Source: Ectopseudomonas guguanensis (GTDB taxonomy: Bacteria > Pseudomonadota > Gammaproteobacteria > Pseudomonadales > Pseudomonadaceae). Taken from it: 64,000 nt of DNA. Numbering within the stretch: position 1 is the stretch's first letter; every line of letters begins with the position of its first letter. Made by a program: the position numbers and the translations under genes. Of the stretch, positions 24,291 to 32,637 are shown piece after piece. A model generated the notes under the pieces. That model was not told the DNA's origin and ran no database searches. It worked only from the letters and a program-made list of their open reading frames with translations. The stretch spans positions 124,001-188,000 of the forward strand of contig NZ_FNJJ01000010.1 of assembly GCF_900104265.1 (NCBI RefSeq). Direction: 5' to 3'.

Positions 24291-24740
24291 ATGCACGTGC
24301 CCAGATGCAAGGATTCGGCAACGCTTCGGGACAAGCCCGAAGATCTGATGGGATGGATCGGAAGGCATATGCCCTATCGACACCAGCTGATGTACGAGTG
24401 GCCCTACGTAGCGGGGGCGACCTGCCTGGTGGTCCTTCTGGTCTGGCAACCCTTCAAGCCCGCGGCCATTTTCCCGCCCTCCGGTACCCAGAATGCCCAG
24501 CGTTCGCTGCAGGAGATCGACACCAACTGCTATCAGGTTCGTAGCCAAGCGCCCAGCGATCAACCTTGCGAGAATTGCGGCAAGGACAAGGTGACAAGTG
24601 CAGGGCCAGAACAGGATTTCCAGTTCAGCCGCTCGATCTTCACCTGTCGCGATGTTCAGCATGCGCCGCTGCGTTCTCGAGCAGCGGAAAGACCCTCTAA
24701 CATGATGATCGAAGTGATCAGATCCAATCACTCCTTCTAG
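24291..24740 (+). CDS. Hypothetical protein with one membrane segment
   Basis: The frame encodes 149 residues. One hydrophobic segment lies at about residues 40-55 (VAGATCLVVLLVW), followed by a polar region with four cysteines including CENCG. GAGGAG lies just before the ATG. I do not recognise a family; the assignment rests on position after the DUF3509-like gene and an open frame. A cysteine-based metal or redox role is speculation. Confidence 0.45.
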   Translation: MHVPRCKDSATLRDKPEDLMGWIGRHMPYRHQLMYEWPYVAGATCLVVLLVWQPFKPAAIFPPSGTQNAQRSLQEIDTNCYQVRSQAPSDQPCENCGKDKVTSAGPEQDFQFSRSIFTCRDVQHAPLRSRAAERPSNMMIEVIRSNHSF

Positions 24741-24867
24741 CCGCCTATGGCGTACTCGGGTGGTATTTCCAGTCTTTATCCTGCCTTACTTCGTCGCACC
24801 CCGATTGTTTGAGCGAATGATCGGGGTGGCTGTCGACATGCATGACGCCATTCGCCGGAGGCCCGTC

Positions 24868-25083
24868 ATGCCGGACTCGATGATCTATCTCTCCATTGCC
24901 GTGGCTGCGCTTATCGTAGTGCTGCATCTTTGGGCAATCATCAGCGTATTTCGCAGTAACCGAAGTGTCGGCAGCAAGACACTCTGGGCATTGCTGATCT
25001 GGATATTTCCCCTTGTTGGCCTGATCGCCTGGGTCGTTGCCGGCCCACGGGGCCATAACGGTCATGCTCAACATGGCAAATGA
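24868..25083 (+). CDS. PLD nuclease N-terminal-domain (PLDc_N) small membrane protein
   Basis: The protein is 71 residues with two membrane helices separated by RSNRSVGSKTLWALLIWIFPLVGLIAW, the signature of the PLDc_N domain, here stand-alone. CGGAGG lies ahead of the ATG. A longer in-frame start at 24760 lacks a comparable signal. PLDc_N is usually fused to cardiolipin synthase; the role of the isolated domain is unknown. A bona fide ClsB is encoded at 42095. Confidence 0.8.
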   Translation: MPDSMIYLSIAVAALIVVLHLWAIISVFRSNRSVGSKTLWALLIWIFPLVGLIAWVVAGPRGHNGHAQHGK

Positions 25084-25274
25084 CCGTTCGATATGTTCTT
25101 CAGTCTGATCAGATATTCAGAACGCAGTTATTTTTATGAAGTTGTTCCTTGTTGGTGCAACGCTATTCTTATACAGATCCAATATGGAGCACTTATGAAA
25201 TATCGATGCTGTACAGCTTATTGAAACTGCCTGCTCGACTGCGGGCCAGAACAACCAGCCTGGAGCCTCCCGAT

Positions 25275-25457
25275 ATGAAAAATGAAACGCCGGTCAGCAC
25301 TCCGAAAACGCCAGTGGCACGCGCCGACGAGGCGACGCTGGACGACCCAGGCAATGAAGATCCCGGATCGCTGCTCGATGCGCCGGTGCCGCTACGCCCC
25401 TCGAGCGGGACGCAGGCCGAGCAGAAAACTGGGCCTGGCGACGGAAAGCCGCGCTAG
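25275..25457 (+). CDS. Hypothetical 60-residue polar protein
   Basis: It encodes a Pro-, Asp- and Glu-rich, probably disordered protein (MKNETPVSTPKTPVARADEA). The ribosome signal is modest. A longer start at 25206 is in frame. No family is recognised, and it may not be expressed. Confidence 0.4.
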   Translation: MKNETPVSTPKTPVARADEATLDDPGNEDPGSLLDAPVPLRPSSGTQAEQKTGPGDGKPR

Positions 25458-25499
25458 GCCGTAATACTGTTCACATAAGAAACGGTCGAACACGATCAG

Positions 25500-25590
25500 T
25501 CCCCTCGTCTTTTTGGGGAGGGGAAATCGTCGGTTTCGCGGTGTTTTCGGCCCTCTCCCCCAGCCCCTCTCCGATGAATGGGAGAGGGGA
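25500..25590. repeat. Intergenic hairpin-rich repeat between small ORF and katE
   Basis: Two hairpins: CCCCTC/GAGGGG near 25501-25524, and CCCCTCTCC/GGAGAGGGG at 25564-25572 and 25581-25589 with an 8-nt loop. CCCTCTCC-type intergenic repeats are widespread in Pseudomonas. It lies between the converging small ORF and katE and may act as a bidirectional terminator. Confidence 0.55.
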
Positions 25591-25649
25591 GCAAAACGTG
25601 TGCAACCTTAATTGAACAACGCTAGCGCTAGGCCGGGGCCTTTGCTTGC

Positions 25650-27788
25650 TCAAGCCGGGATGCTCTTGGCGCGTGCCTCCCGTGCCCAGATGCGATGCTG
25701 CTTGAGCGCCGTCTCGAAGCGCATGTACAGCGGGTCGAAGGCGTCGCCGCAGAGCATGCCGTCGTCCTCCTGCAGGCCCAGCATGACCGCAAGCTGAGTG
25801 GCATCGCCGCTGAGTGCGATGGGTTTGAGGTGTTTGTAGGCCTCCAGCAGGTAGTGCTTGGCAACGCCGTCATCCTGCAGTGCCTTGAGCACGTACTCGC
25901 CACCGGGCACGAACACCGCGTCGACGGTGATCGAAGGCTCCGTGGCGAAGCTGCCGTCAGGCTGCATGGGCTGGCCGTCCGAATCCTTCAGGGCTGCCGC
26001 CGAGGGCGCCAGCAGTTTGGCTACGGCGCCAGCGCTTTCCAGCATCTTCTTCAGGCTGCCGACCTCGTCGGCCTTGCAGCCGGGCGTGAGCAGGATGGCG
26101 ACACGGCGTCCGCGAATATCGCCAGGCAGCAGATTCATCTGGCTCAGCGCCGGGGAAACCTGCGCCTTGCCTTCCAGCGTCGGCGTCTCGGTGCTGTCCA
26201 GGTCGATGCCCAGGTTCTGCGCGACGCGCAGCGCCAGCAGCGGGTCGATGTGGGCGAGGATTTCCTTCACCTGGCGCTCGCGAATGTACAGGCGCTCGAC
26301 CTTCGACAGCTCGAAGCTGTAGGCATCGACGATGTGCTGCTGCTCGGTCTCGCTCATGCTGCGCCAGAACATCGTGGCCTGGGAAAAGTGGTCGGCGAAA
26401 CTGGGCGAGCGCACGCGAATCTTGGTGCCGTGCACTGGCTCGGGATAGGAGGCGTAGCCGCCTGCGCTGGGCGCCGGCGGCGTTTCACGCGGCCAGTTGC
26501 CGTCGATCGAGTTCGGTTCGTAGGAAGCTCGGCCGCGATTGATCTGCTGACGGTGCGGTGCGTCGCGCTGGTTGTTGTGAAACGGGCACAGCGGGCGGTT
26601 GATCGGGATTTCATTGAAATTGGGACCGCCCAGGCGCAGCAGCTGGGTGTCGGTATAGGAGAACAGACGGCCCTGCAGCAGCGGGTCGTTACTGAAGTCG
26701 ATGCCCGGCACCACGTGACCAATGTGAAACGCCGCCTGCTCGGTCTCGGCGAAGAAATTGTCCGGGTTGCGATTGAGCACCATGCGCCCAACCACGCGTA
26801 CCGGCACCAGCTCCTCGGGTACCAGCTTGGTCGGGTCGAGCAGGTCAAAGCCGAAGCTCTGTGCGTCTTCCTCGTCCATCACCTGCAGGCCCAGTTCCCA
26901 TTCCGGGTAAAGACCGCGCTCGATGTCTTCCCACAGGCCGCGGCGGTGGAAGTCCGGGTCCTTGCCGGCGAGTTTCTGCGCCTCGTCCCATACCAGCGAA
27001 CAGACCCCGGCCTTGGGCCGCCAGTGAAACTTCACCAGCTTGCTCTGACCCTCGGCGTTGATCAGGCGGAAGCTGTGCACGCCAAAGCCCTGCATCGAGC
27101 GATAGGCGATGGGAATGGCGCGGTCGGACATGGTCCAGAGCACCATGTGCGCCGACTCCGGGGTCAGCGAGACGAAGTCCCAGAAGGTGTCGTGGGCTGA
27201 CGCGCCAGTGGGGATCTCGTTGTGCGGTTCGGGTTTGACCGCATGCACGAAGTCGGGGAACTTGATCGCGTCCTGGATGAAGAACACCGGCATGTTGTTG
27301 CCCACCAGGTCGAAGTTGCCCTCCTCGGTGTAGAACTTCACGGCAAAGCCGCGCACGTCGCGCACCGTATCGGCCGAACCACGCGGCCCCTGCACGGTGG
27401 AGAAACGCACGAACACCGGAGTGCGCTTGCCGGCTTCGCTGAGAAAGTTGGCGCAGGTCAGGTCGGTGGCCGGATCGGTGACCTCGAAGTAGCCGTGGGC
27501 TGCCGAGCCGCGCGCGTGCACCACGCGTTCGGGAATGCGCTCGTGATCGAAGTGGGTGAGCTTCTCGCGCATGATGAAATCTTCCATCAGCGTCGGGCCG
27601 CGCTCACCGGCGCGCAGGCTGTTCTGATTGTCGGCGATGCGCACGCCGGTGTTGGTGGTCAGCGCCTCACCGGTGGCGTCCTCGCGGAACTGGTCCAGCT
27701 GTTCGAGCTTGGCGTTGCTGTTGCCTCGGTCGAGCGTATCGCTGCCGGCCATCTGGCTCTGCTCGGTGGGGTTCGGTTGCTTGCTCAT
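25650..27788 (-). CDS. katE: Catalase HPII, large-subunit type
   Basis: The protein is 712 residues, the size of HPII-type catalases. The catalytic His is H91 in [13 protein letters not shown], and the heme-ligand Tyr lies in [16 protein letters not shown]-terminal flavodoxin/DJ-1-like domain follows (about 560-712), as in E. coli KatE. It breaks down H2O2 in the cytoplasm, typically in stationary phase. It is divergent from the DUF4142 gene, each with an ECF-type promoter, here at 27896-27924. Confidence 0.95.
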   Translation of the reverse strand: MSKQPNPTEQSQMAGSDTLDRGNSNAKLEQLDQFREDATGEALTTNTGVRIADNQNSLRAGERGPTLMEDFIMREKLTHFDHERIPERVVHARGSAAHGYFEVTDPATDLTCANFLSEAGKRTPVFVRFSTVQGPRGSADTVRDVRGFAVKFYTEEGNFDLVGNNMPVFFIQDAIKFPDFVHAVKPEPHNEIPTGASAHDTFWDFVSLTPESAHMVLWTMSDRAIPIAYRSMQGFGVHSFRLINAEGQSKLVKFHWRPKAGVCSLVWDEAQKLAGKDPDFHRRGLWEDIERGLYPEWELGLQVMDEEDAQSFGFDLLDPTKLVPEELVPVRVVGRMVLNRNPDNFFAETEQAAFHIGHVVPGIDFSNDPLLQGRLFSYTDTQLLRLGGPNFNEIPINRPLCPFHNNQRDAPHRQQINRGRASYEPNSIDGNWPRETPPAPSAGGYASYPEPVHGTKIRVRSPSFADHFSQATMFWRSMSETEQQHIVDAYSFELSKVERLYIRERQVKEILAHIDPLLALRVAQNLGIDLDSTETPTLEGKAQVSPALSQMNLLPGDIRGRRVAILLTPGCKADEVGSLKKMLESAGAVAKLLAPSAAALKDSDGQPMQPDGSFATEPSITVDAVFVPGGEYVLKALQDDGVAKHYLLEAYKHLKPIALSGDATQLAVMLGLQEDDGMLCGDAFDPLYMRFETALKQHRIWAREARAKSIPA

Positions 27789-27895
27789 GGGCTACTCCCG
27801 GCTGTTGGGGGCACGCATAGGGCCGCGCGCTTGATTTGTCGGTGGCCATGCCAGGCATGGCGGCCACGCAGGCGACGAGGGTCGCTACGGATAAT

Positions 27896-27924
27896 TTTTG
27901 AGGTGGGCTGGCGCTGCTTCGTTC
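27896..27924 (-). promoter_or_regulatory. ECF-type promoter for katE
   Basis: Minus strand: GAACGA (-35), 17 bp, TCAAAA (-10), about 108 bp before the katE start. Confidence 0.55.
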
Positions 27925-28005
27925 GACCTGAATTTTCCTTCGTAGCCAGCGGCTTGCAGCCGGCTCGCTTGGGCTGGCGCGGTTTCGCTGGGGCAAATTT
28001 GTCCT

Positions 28006-28034
28006 GAACTTCGCCTTCGTCTGGGCCTTCTACC
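28006..28034 (+). promoter_or_regulatory. ECF-type promoter for DUF4142 gene
   Basis: GAACTT (-35), 17 bp, TCTACC (-10), about 30 bp before the ATG at 28065. It is close to the AlgU consensus GAACTT-N16/17-TCTGA. Confidence 0.7.
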
Positions 28035-28064
28035 CCTGTGAACACATACCCAGGAGGAACCACC

Positions 28065-28589
28065 ATGCTTGCATTGAAACCACTGGCCCTGTTGGCCGCT
28101 GCCGCCTTCGCCATCTGCGCCGTCAGCAACCTGCAGGCCGCCGATCAGACGCAATCGATCAGCAGCGAAGATTTCGTCGAGGAGGCTTCGGCCAAGGGCG
28201 TCGCCGAGATCGAAACGGCCAAGCTGGCGCTGGAGAAATCGCAGAACGAAGCGGTCAAGGGTTTTGCCCAGATGATGATCGACGATCACCGCCAGGCGAA
28301 TCAGAAACTGGCCGATCTGGCCAAGAGCAAGGACCTGGAAGTCTCCGACGATGCCGAGCTGCTCAACCAGGCCAAGGCCCTGGTATTGAAAATGCGCGGT
28401 GAGGCCAGCTTCGACAAGGCCTACATGAACAATCAGGTGGTCGCACATCGCGAATCCATCGAACTGTTCCGTCGTGGGGTGAATGTCGACGACGCGGAAA
28501 TCGCCGCCTTCGCTCGCGAAACCCTGCCCAAGCTGGAGCAGCATCTGCAGCGCGCCGAGCAGCTCAACGGTCAGTTGCCGGAGCAGTGA
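28065..28589 (+). CDS. DUF4142 exported ferritin-like protein
   Basis: The protein is 174 residues. A Sec signal peptide (MLALKPLALLAAAAFAICAVSNLQA) is followed by the DUF4142 bundle: FVEEASAKGVAEIETAKLAL, VKGFAQMMIDDHRQANQKL and YMNNQVVAHRESIELFRR. GGAGG precedes the ATG. DUF4142 proteins are periplasmic or outer-surface four-helix bundles related to stress; their activity is not known. Confidence 0.9.
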   Translation: MLALKPLALLAAAAFAICAVSNLQAADQTQSISSEDFVEEASAKGVAEIETAKLALEKSQNEAVKGFAQMMIDDHRQANQKLADLAKSKDLEVSDDAELLNQAKALVLKMRGEASFDKAYMNNQVVAHRESIELFRRGVNVDDAEIAAFARETLPKLEQHLQRAEQLNGQLPEQ

Positions 28590-28636
28590 TCAAGCCCCTG
28601 CCGGGCCGCCGTTGCGGTCCGGCAGCGCCTTCGCCG

Positions 28637-29119
28637 TCAGACCTGGCGCAGGCGTTCGTAGTAATAGGACAGCTGCGTCAGGGCGTAGCGCGCTGCCTTC
28701 TCGCGGACCTCGTTGCGCTCTCCGCTGAACTGCACCGTCTCGCTGACGATGCCCTGGTGCTGCTCGAGGCGAATCGCACAGGCGATGCACTGCACGCCAT
28801 CCATCTCCCCTTCCGCTTCCGCCAGTCCGGTATTGGCCAGGACGATGTCGGCGTCGCTGCGTTGCAACGCACCCAGTGCCATCTCTCGTGCCACCTCCTC
28901 GCTGGTCAGGCCGAAGCGTTCGATGGTGTCCGGGTTTACCCCCAGGCAGCGCTGCTTGGCCTGCGGCGAATAGGTGACGAATGCGCAGTCGAGCACCTGG
29001 CCGCTGCCGGGCACGTCCGCCACCAGCGAGCTGATCAAGCCCGCCGTACAGGACTCGGCAGTGGCCAGGCGCAGCTTGTACTTGCTGAGAAAATTAACCA
29101 CCTGCTCGACGCTATGCAT
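28637..29119 (-). CDS. pncC: CinA C-terminal domain protein (NMN amidohydrolase, PncC-like)
   Basis: The protein is 160 residues, a stand-alone CinA C-terminal domain. TAESCTAGLISSLVADVPGSG carries the catalytic serine context and YSPQAKQRCLGV follows. Its likely reaction converts nicotinamide mononucleotide to nicotinate mononucleotide in NAD recycling. AGGAG lies before the start at 29119. A second, housekeeping copy elsewhere cannot be excluded. It is divergent from glgA with paired ECF-type promoters. Confidence 0.85.
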   Translation of the reverse strand: MHSVEQVVNFLSKYKLRLATAESCTAGLISSLVADVPGSGQVLDCAFVTYSPQAKQRCLGVNPDTIERFGLTSEEVAREMALGALQRSDADIVLANTGLAEAEGEMDGVQCIACAIRLEQHQGIVSETVQFSGERNEVREKAARYALTQLSYYYERLRQV

Positions 29120-29152
29120 CTGTCGTTCTCCTCGACCTTGCCTGTTGAGCTC

Positions 29153-29181
29153 TGTGGAAGGGTCTGCGGCGAGCAAAGTTC
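29153..29181 (-). promoter_or_regulatory. ECF-type promoter for cinA-like gene
   Basis: Minus strand: GAACTT (-35), 17 bp, TCCACA (-10), 34 bp before the start codon. Confidence 0.65.
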
Positions 29182-29219
29182 AACCTTTCACGCTGCGCTT
29201 GCCCAGTAAAAAAAAGGTC

Positions 29220-29248
29220 GAACCTTTGTGGCCATCGCCCCGTCAGGA
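29220..29248 (+). promoter_or_regulatory. ECF-type promoter for the glgA-glgX operon
   Basis: GAACCT (-35), 17 bp, TCAGGA (-10), 100 bp before the glgA start. It lies about 40 bp from the opposed cinA promoter. Confidence 0.55.
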
Positions 29249-29347
29249 AAAGGGTAAGGGGAAATTGCCGATTTCTCGTCGGTTCCCCCCAGGCTCTCGC
29301 CCCCTGGCGAGTCGTCCTCAGGATCACACCCCCATCTGGAGAGAGAC

Positions 29348-30883
29348 ATGGCAAGTGCTGCAGCCTCCGCACATATTCCGTCCACGCCCGAGCTCTGCTC
29401 AGCAGCCAGACCACCCCTGCAGATGCACAGCGAACACCCCGAGCGAAAGCGCGTGTTGTTCGTGACCTCGGAGTTCGCCGACCTGATCAAGTGCGGCGGG
29501 CTCGGTGACGTTTCCGCCGCGCTGCCGCGTGCCCTGTCGCCCCAGCACGACATGCGTCTGCTGATCCCTGGCTACCGACAGATCGTCAACAGCGGGCGGC
29601 CGATCCGCATCGTCGGGCAGGTGCCCGGCATCGCCGCGCTGCCGCCCTGCCAGATCGGCCGCATGGATCTGGCCGACGGGCTGATCGTCTACGTGCTGCT
29701 CAACCACGCCCTGTACGAGCGTGATGGTTCGCCCTACGTGGATACCCACGGCCGCGACTGGGCCGACAACCACATCCGCTTCGCCCGCCTCGGCCTGGCC
29801 GCGGCGGAAATCGCCGCGGGCGATGCCGGCATCCAGTGGCGCCCGGAGCTGGTGCATGCCAATGACTGGCCCGCGGCGATGGCGCCGGCCTACATGGCCT
29901 GGCGCCAGGTCGCCGCACCCTCGGTGCTGACCATTCACAACCTGGCCTACCAGGGCCTGTGCGACATGCGCTGCGCCAGCGAGCTGGCGATCCCTGAGGC
30001 GGCCTGCGGCGTCGACGGTCTGGAGTTCTACGGCCAGCTGTCGTTCCTCAAGGCCGGCATCGCCTATGCGCGGCACGTGACCACCGTGAGCCGCCGCTAT
30101 GCCTGGGAGATCACCACGCCGGAACAGGGCTGCGGCCTGGACGGCCTGCTGCGTGCCAAGGTGCTGGGCAACCAGCTCAGCGGCATCGCCAATGGCATCG
30201 ACGAAAGCTGGCACCCGGAAAGCGACCCGCACCTGCTGCAGGGGTTCAGCGTCGGCGACTGGGCGGGCAAGCAGGCCAATGCCGAGTACGTGCGGCGCTG
30301 GCTGAACCTCGATGCCGACGGCCCGTTGTTCGCCGTGGTGTCGCGCCTGGTGCATCAGAAAGGCATCGATCTGACCCTGGAAGTGGCCGAGCACATCGTC
30401 GCCCGTGGCGGTCGCATCGGCGTGATCGGCCAGGGCGAGCCGGCCCTGGAAGCAGCGATGGCCGACCTCGGCAGGCGCCACCGCGGCCGCATCGGCGTGC
30501 ACATCGGCTTCAACGAGAGCGACGCCCGGCGCCTGTACGCCGGCAGCGACTTCCTGCTCATGCCGTCGCGCTTCGAGCCCTGCGGTCTCAGCCAGATGTA
30601 TGCCCAGCGCTATGCCTCGCTGCCCATCGCGCGCTGCACCGGCGGCCTGGCGGACACCATCGAGGATGGCGTCAGCGGCTTCCTCTTCGACGCGCCCTGC
30701 GCCGCTGCCTATCGCCAGGCCATCGACCGCGCCCTGCAGGTCTTCGAACATCCGCAACTGCTGGAGGCCATGCGTTGCCAGGCCATGCGCACCCCGCTCT
30801 ACTGGCGCCAGTCGGTGCAGGCCTATGACCGCCTGTTCCAGCGCCTGCTGAGCCCGGTCAGCGCGCGTCGGGCGCTGTGCTGA
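29348..30883 (+). CDS. glgA: Glycogen synthase (glucosyltransferase GT5)
   Basis: The protein is 511 residues. The nucleotide-sugar binding motif KCGGLGDV is at 48-55. HNLAYQG and the GT-B C-terminal elements VSRLVHQKG and SRFEPCGLSQMYA (catalytic Glu context) follow. It extends alpha-1,4-glucan from an NDP-glucose. GGAGAG precedes the ATG; an internal ATG at codon 26 is possible. It heads a tightly packed operon. No glgC lies in the window, so the donor source must lie elsewhere. Confidence 0.93.
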   Translation: MASAAASAHIPSTPELCSAARPPLQMHSEHPERKRVLFVTSEFADLIKCGGLGDVSAALPRALSPQHDMRLLIPGYRQIVNSGRPIRIVGQVPGIAALPPCQIGRMDLADGLIVYVLLNHALYERDGSPYVDTHGRDWADNHIRFARLGLAAAEIAAGDAGIQWRPELVHANDWPAAMAPAYMAWRQVAAPSVLTIHNLAYQGLCDMRCASELAIPEAACGVDGLEFYGQLSFLKAGIAYARHVTTVSRRYAWEITTPEQGCGLDGLLRAKVLGNQLSGIANGIDESWHPESDPHLLQGFSVGDWAGKQANAEYVRRWLNLDADGPLFAVVSRLVHQKGIDLTLEVAEHIVARGGRIGVIGQGEPALEAAMADLGRRHRGRIGVHIGFNESDARRLYAGSDFLLMPSRFEPCGLSQMYAQRYASLPIARCTGGLADTIEDGVSGFLFDAPCAAAYRQAIDRALQVFEHPQLLEAMRCQAMRTPLYWRQSVQAYDRLFQRLLSPVSARRALC

Positions 30884-32637
30884 TGTACAGCCATGGTGCT
30901 CGGCCAATGGCCGATGGACGCGTGCGCTTCGCCCTCTGGGCACCCAGCAGCCGCCAGGTGGAAGTGGAACTGCAGGACGGTGGGCTGCTGCCGATGCAGG
31001 CCGAGGACGACGGCTGGTTCGTCGCGCTGCTGCAATGCCCGGCCGATACCCGCTATCGCTACCGCATCGACGGTCAGTGGTCGGTCCCGGACCCGGCCTC
31101 GCGCCGCCAGGTCGAGGACGTACATGGTTTCAGTCAGGTGGTCGATCATGCCGCCTACTCCTGGCAGCACCGCGAATGGCAGGGGCGGCCCTGGCACGAG
31201 ACGGTGCTGTACGAGTTGCACGTCGGTCTGTTCGGGGGCTTCCGGCAGGTCATCGAGCACCTGCCGCACCTGGCCGACCTGGGCGTCACCGCCCTGCAGC
31301 TGATGCCACTCAACGCCTTCTCCGGCACGCGCAACTGGGGCTACGACGGCGTGCTGCCGTTCGCTCCGGCCAACGCCTACGGCAGCCCCGAGGAACTCAA
31401 GCAGCTGATCGACAGCGCCCACGCCTACGGCCTGATGGTATTCGTCGATGTGGTCTACAACCACTTCGGCCCGGACGGCAACTATCTGGGCGTGTACGCG
31501 CGGCAGTTCTTCCACGAGGAGCGCATCACCCCCTGGGGCGCCGCCATCGACTTCAGCCGCCCGCAGGTGCGCGACTTCTTCTGCGAGAACGCCCTGATGT
31601 GGCTGCTCGACTACCGCGTCGACGGCCTGCGCCTGGACGCCGTGCACGCCATCGACGATGACGACTTCCTCAAGGAGCTGGCGGCGCGCGTGCGTTCGGC
31701 GGTGCCGACAGGGCGCCAGGTGCACCTGGTGCTGGAGAACGAGCACAACGCCGCGCATCTGCTGCGCGACGGCTTCGATGCGCAGTGGAACGACGACGGC
31801 CATAACACCCTGCATGCCCTGCTCACCTTCGAGAACGAAAGCTACTACGCCGACTACGCCCAGGCGCCGACGCGCAAGCTGGCCACCTGTCTGGAGCAGG
31901 GCTTCGTCTACCAGGGCCAGGTCAATCGTCACGGCCAGCCACGCGGCGAGCCCAGCGCCGACCTGCCGCCGCACGCCTTCGTGCTGTTCCTGCAAAACCA
32001 CGACCAGGTGGGCAACCGCGCCTTCGGCGAACGTTTGACGCTGCTCGCCGACAGCGATGCGCTGAAGGCGGCCACCGTGCTCCTGCTGCTGTGCCCGATG
32101 GTGCCGCTGCTGTTCATGGGTGAGGAATGGGGTAGCAAGCGGCCGTTCCTGTTCTTCACCGATTACCACGACGAGCTGGCCAATGCCGTGCGCGAGGGCC
32201 GGCGCAACGAGTTCGCCGACTTTTCCCAGTTCAATTCGGCGCACAGCCGCGAGGCCATCGCCGATCCCAATGCCGAGGCCAGTTTCCAGCGCTCGCTGCC
32301 GGACCTGGCGCCGGCGCTGGAGCCCGAGCAGCGCGAGTGGCTGGCGTTCTATCGCGGCCTGCTGCAGGTGCGCCACAGCCGCCTGCTGTCAGGCCTGCAC
32401 CAGGCCCGCAGCCTCGGTGCGCAGGTGCTCGGCGATGGCGCGGTACTGGCGCGCTGGCGACTTGGCAACGGCCCGGCGCTGAGCATCGCCGTCAACCTGG
32501 GCACCAGCGCCGTGCCCCTGCCGACGACGGCCATGCACGGCGAACGCCTGTACAGCCTGCGCATCGACGACGCCGACCTGCGCCAGGCGCAATTGCCGGC
32601 GCGCAGCGCCCTGGTCACCCTGGAGCCCGCCCGATGA
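30883..32637 (+). CDS. treZ: Malto-oligosyltrehalose trehalohydrolase
   Basis: The protein is 584 residues, a GH13 enzyme with an N-terminal beta-sandwich. The nucleophile is D252 (DGLRLDAVH), the acid E285 (LVLENEHN), and the third carboxylate lies in NHDQVGN. It releases trehalose from the end made by TreY. Its ATG overlaps the glgA stop (TGATG); a GTG two codons earlier is an alternative. Confidence 0.93.
   Translation: MYSHGARPMADGRVRFALWAPSSRQVEVELQDGGLLPMQAEDDGWFVALLQCPADTRYRYRIDGQWSVPDPASRRQVEDVHGFSQVVDHAAYSWQHREWQGRPWHETVLYELHVGLFGGFRQVIEHLPHLADLGVTALQLMPLNAFSGTRNWGYDGVLPFAPANAYGSPEELKQLIDSAHAYGLMVFVDVVYNHFGPDGNYLGVYARQFFHEERITPWGAAIDFSRPQVRDFFCENALMWLLDYRVDGLRLDAVHAIDDDDFLKELAARVRSAVPTGRQVHLVLENEHNAAHLLRDGFDAQWNDDGHNTLHALLTFENESYYADYAQAPTRKLATCLEQGFVYQGQVNRHGQPRGEPSADLPPHAFVLFLQNHDQVGNRAFGERLTLLADSDALKAATVLLLLCPMVPLLFMGEEWGSKRPFLFFTDYHDELANAVREGRRNEFADFSQFNSAHSREAIADPNAEASFQRSLPDLAPALEPEQREWLAFYRGLLQVRHSRLLSGLHQARSLGAQVLGDGAVLARWRLGNGPALSIAVNLGTSAVPLPTTAMHGERLYSLRIDDADLRQAQLPARSALVTLEPAR

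Noticed and set aside
23934..24731. 265-codon minus-strand frame opposite the DUF3509-like genes
   Set aside because: It lacks a ribosome site and domain, and the plus strand has two ORFs with AAGGAG/GAGGAG signals.
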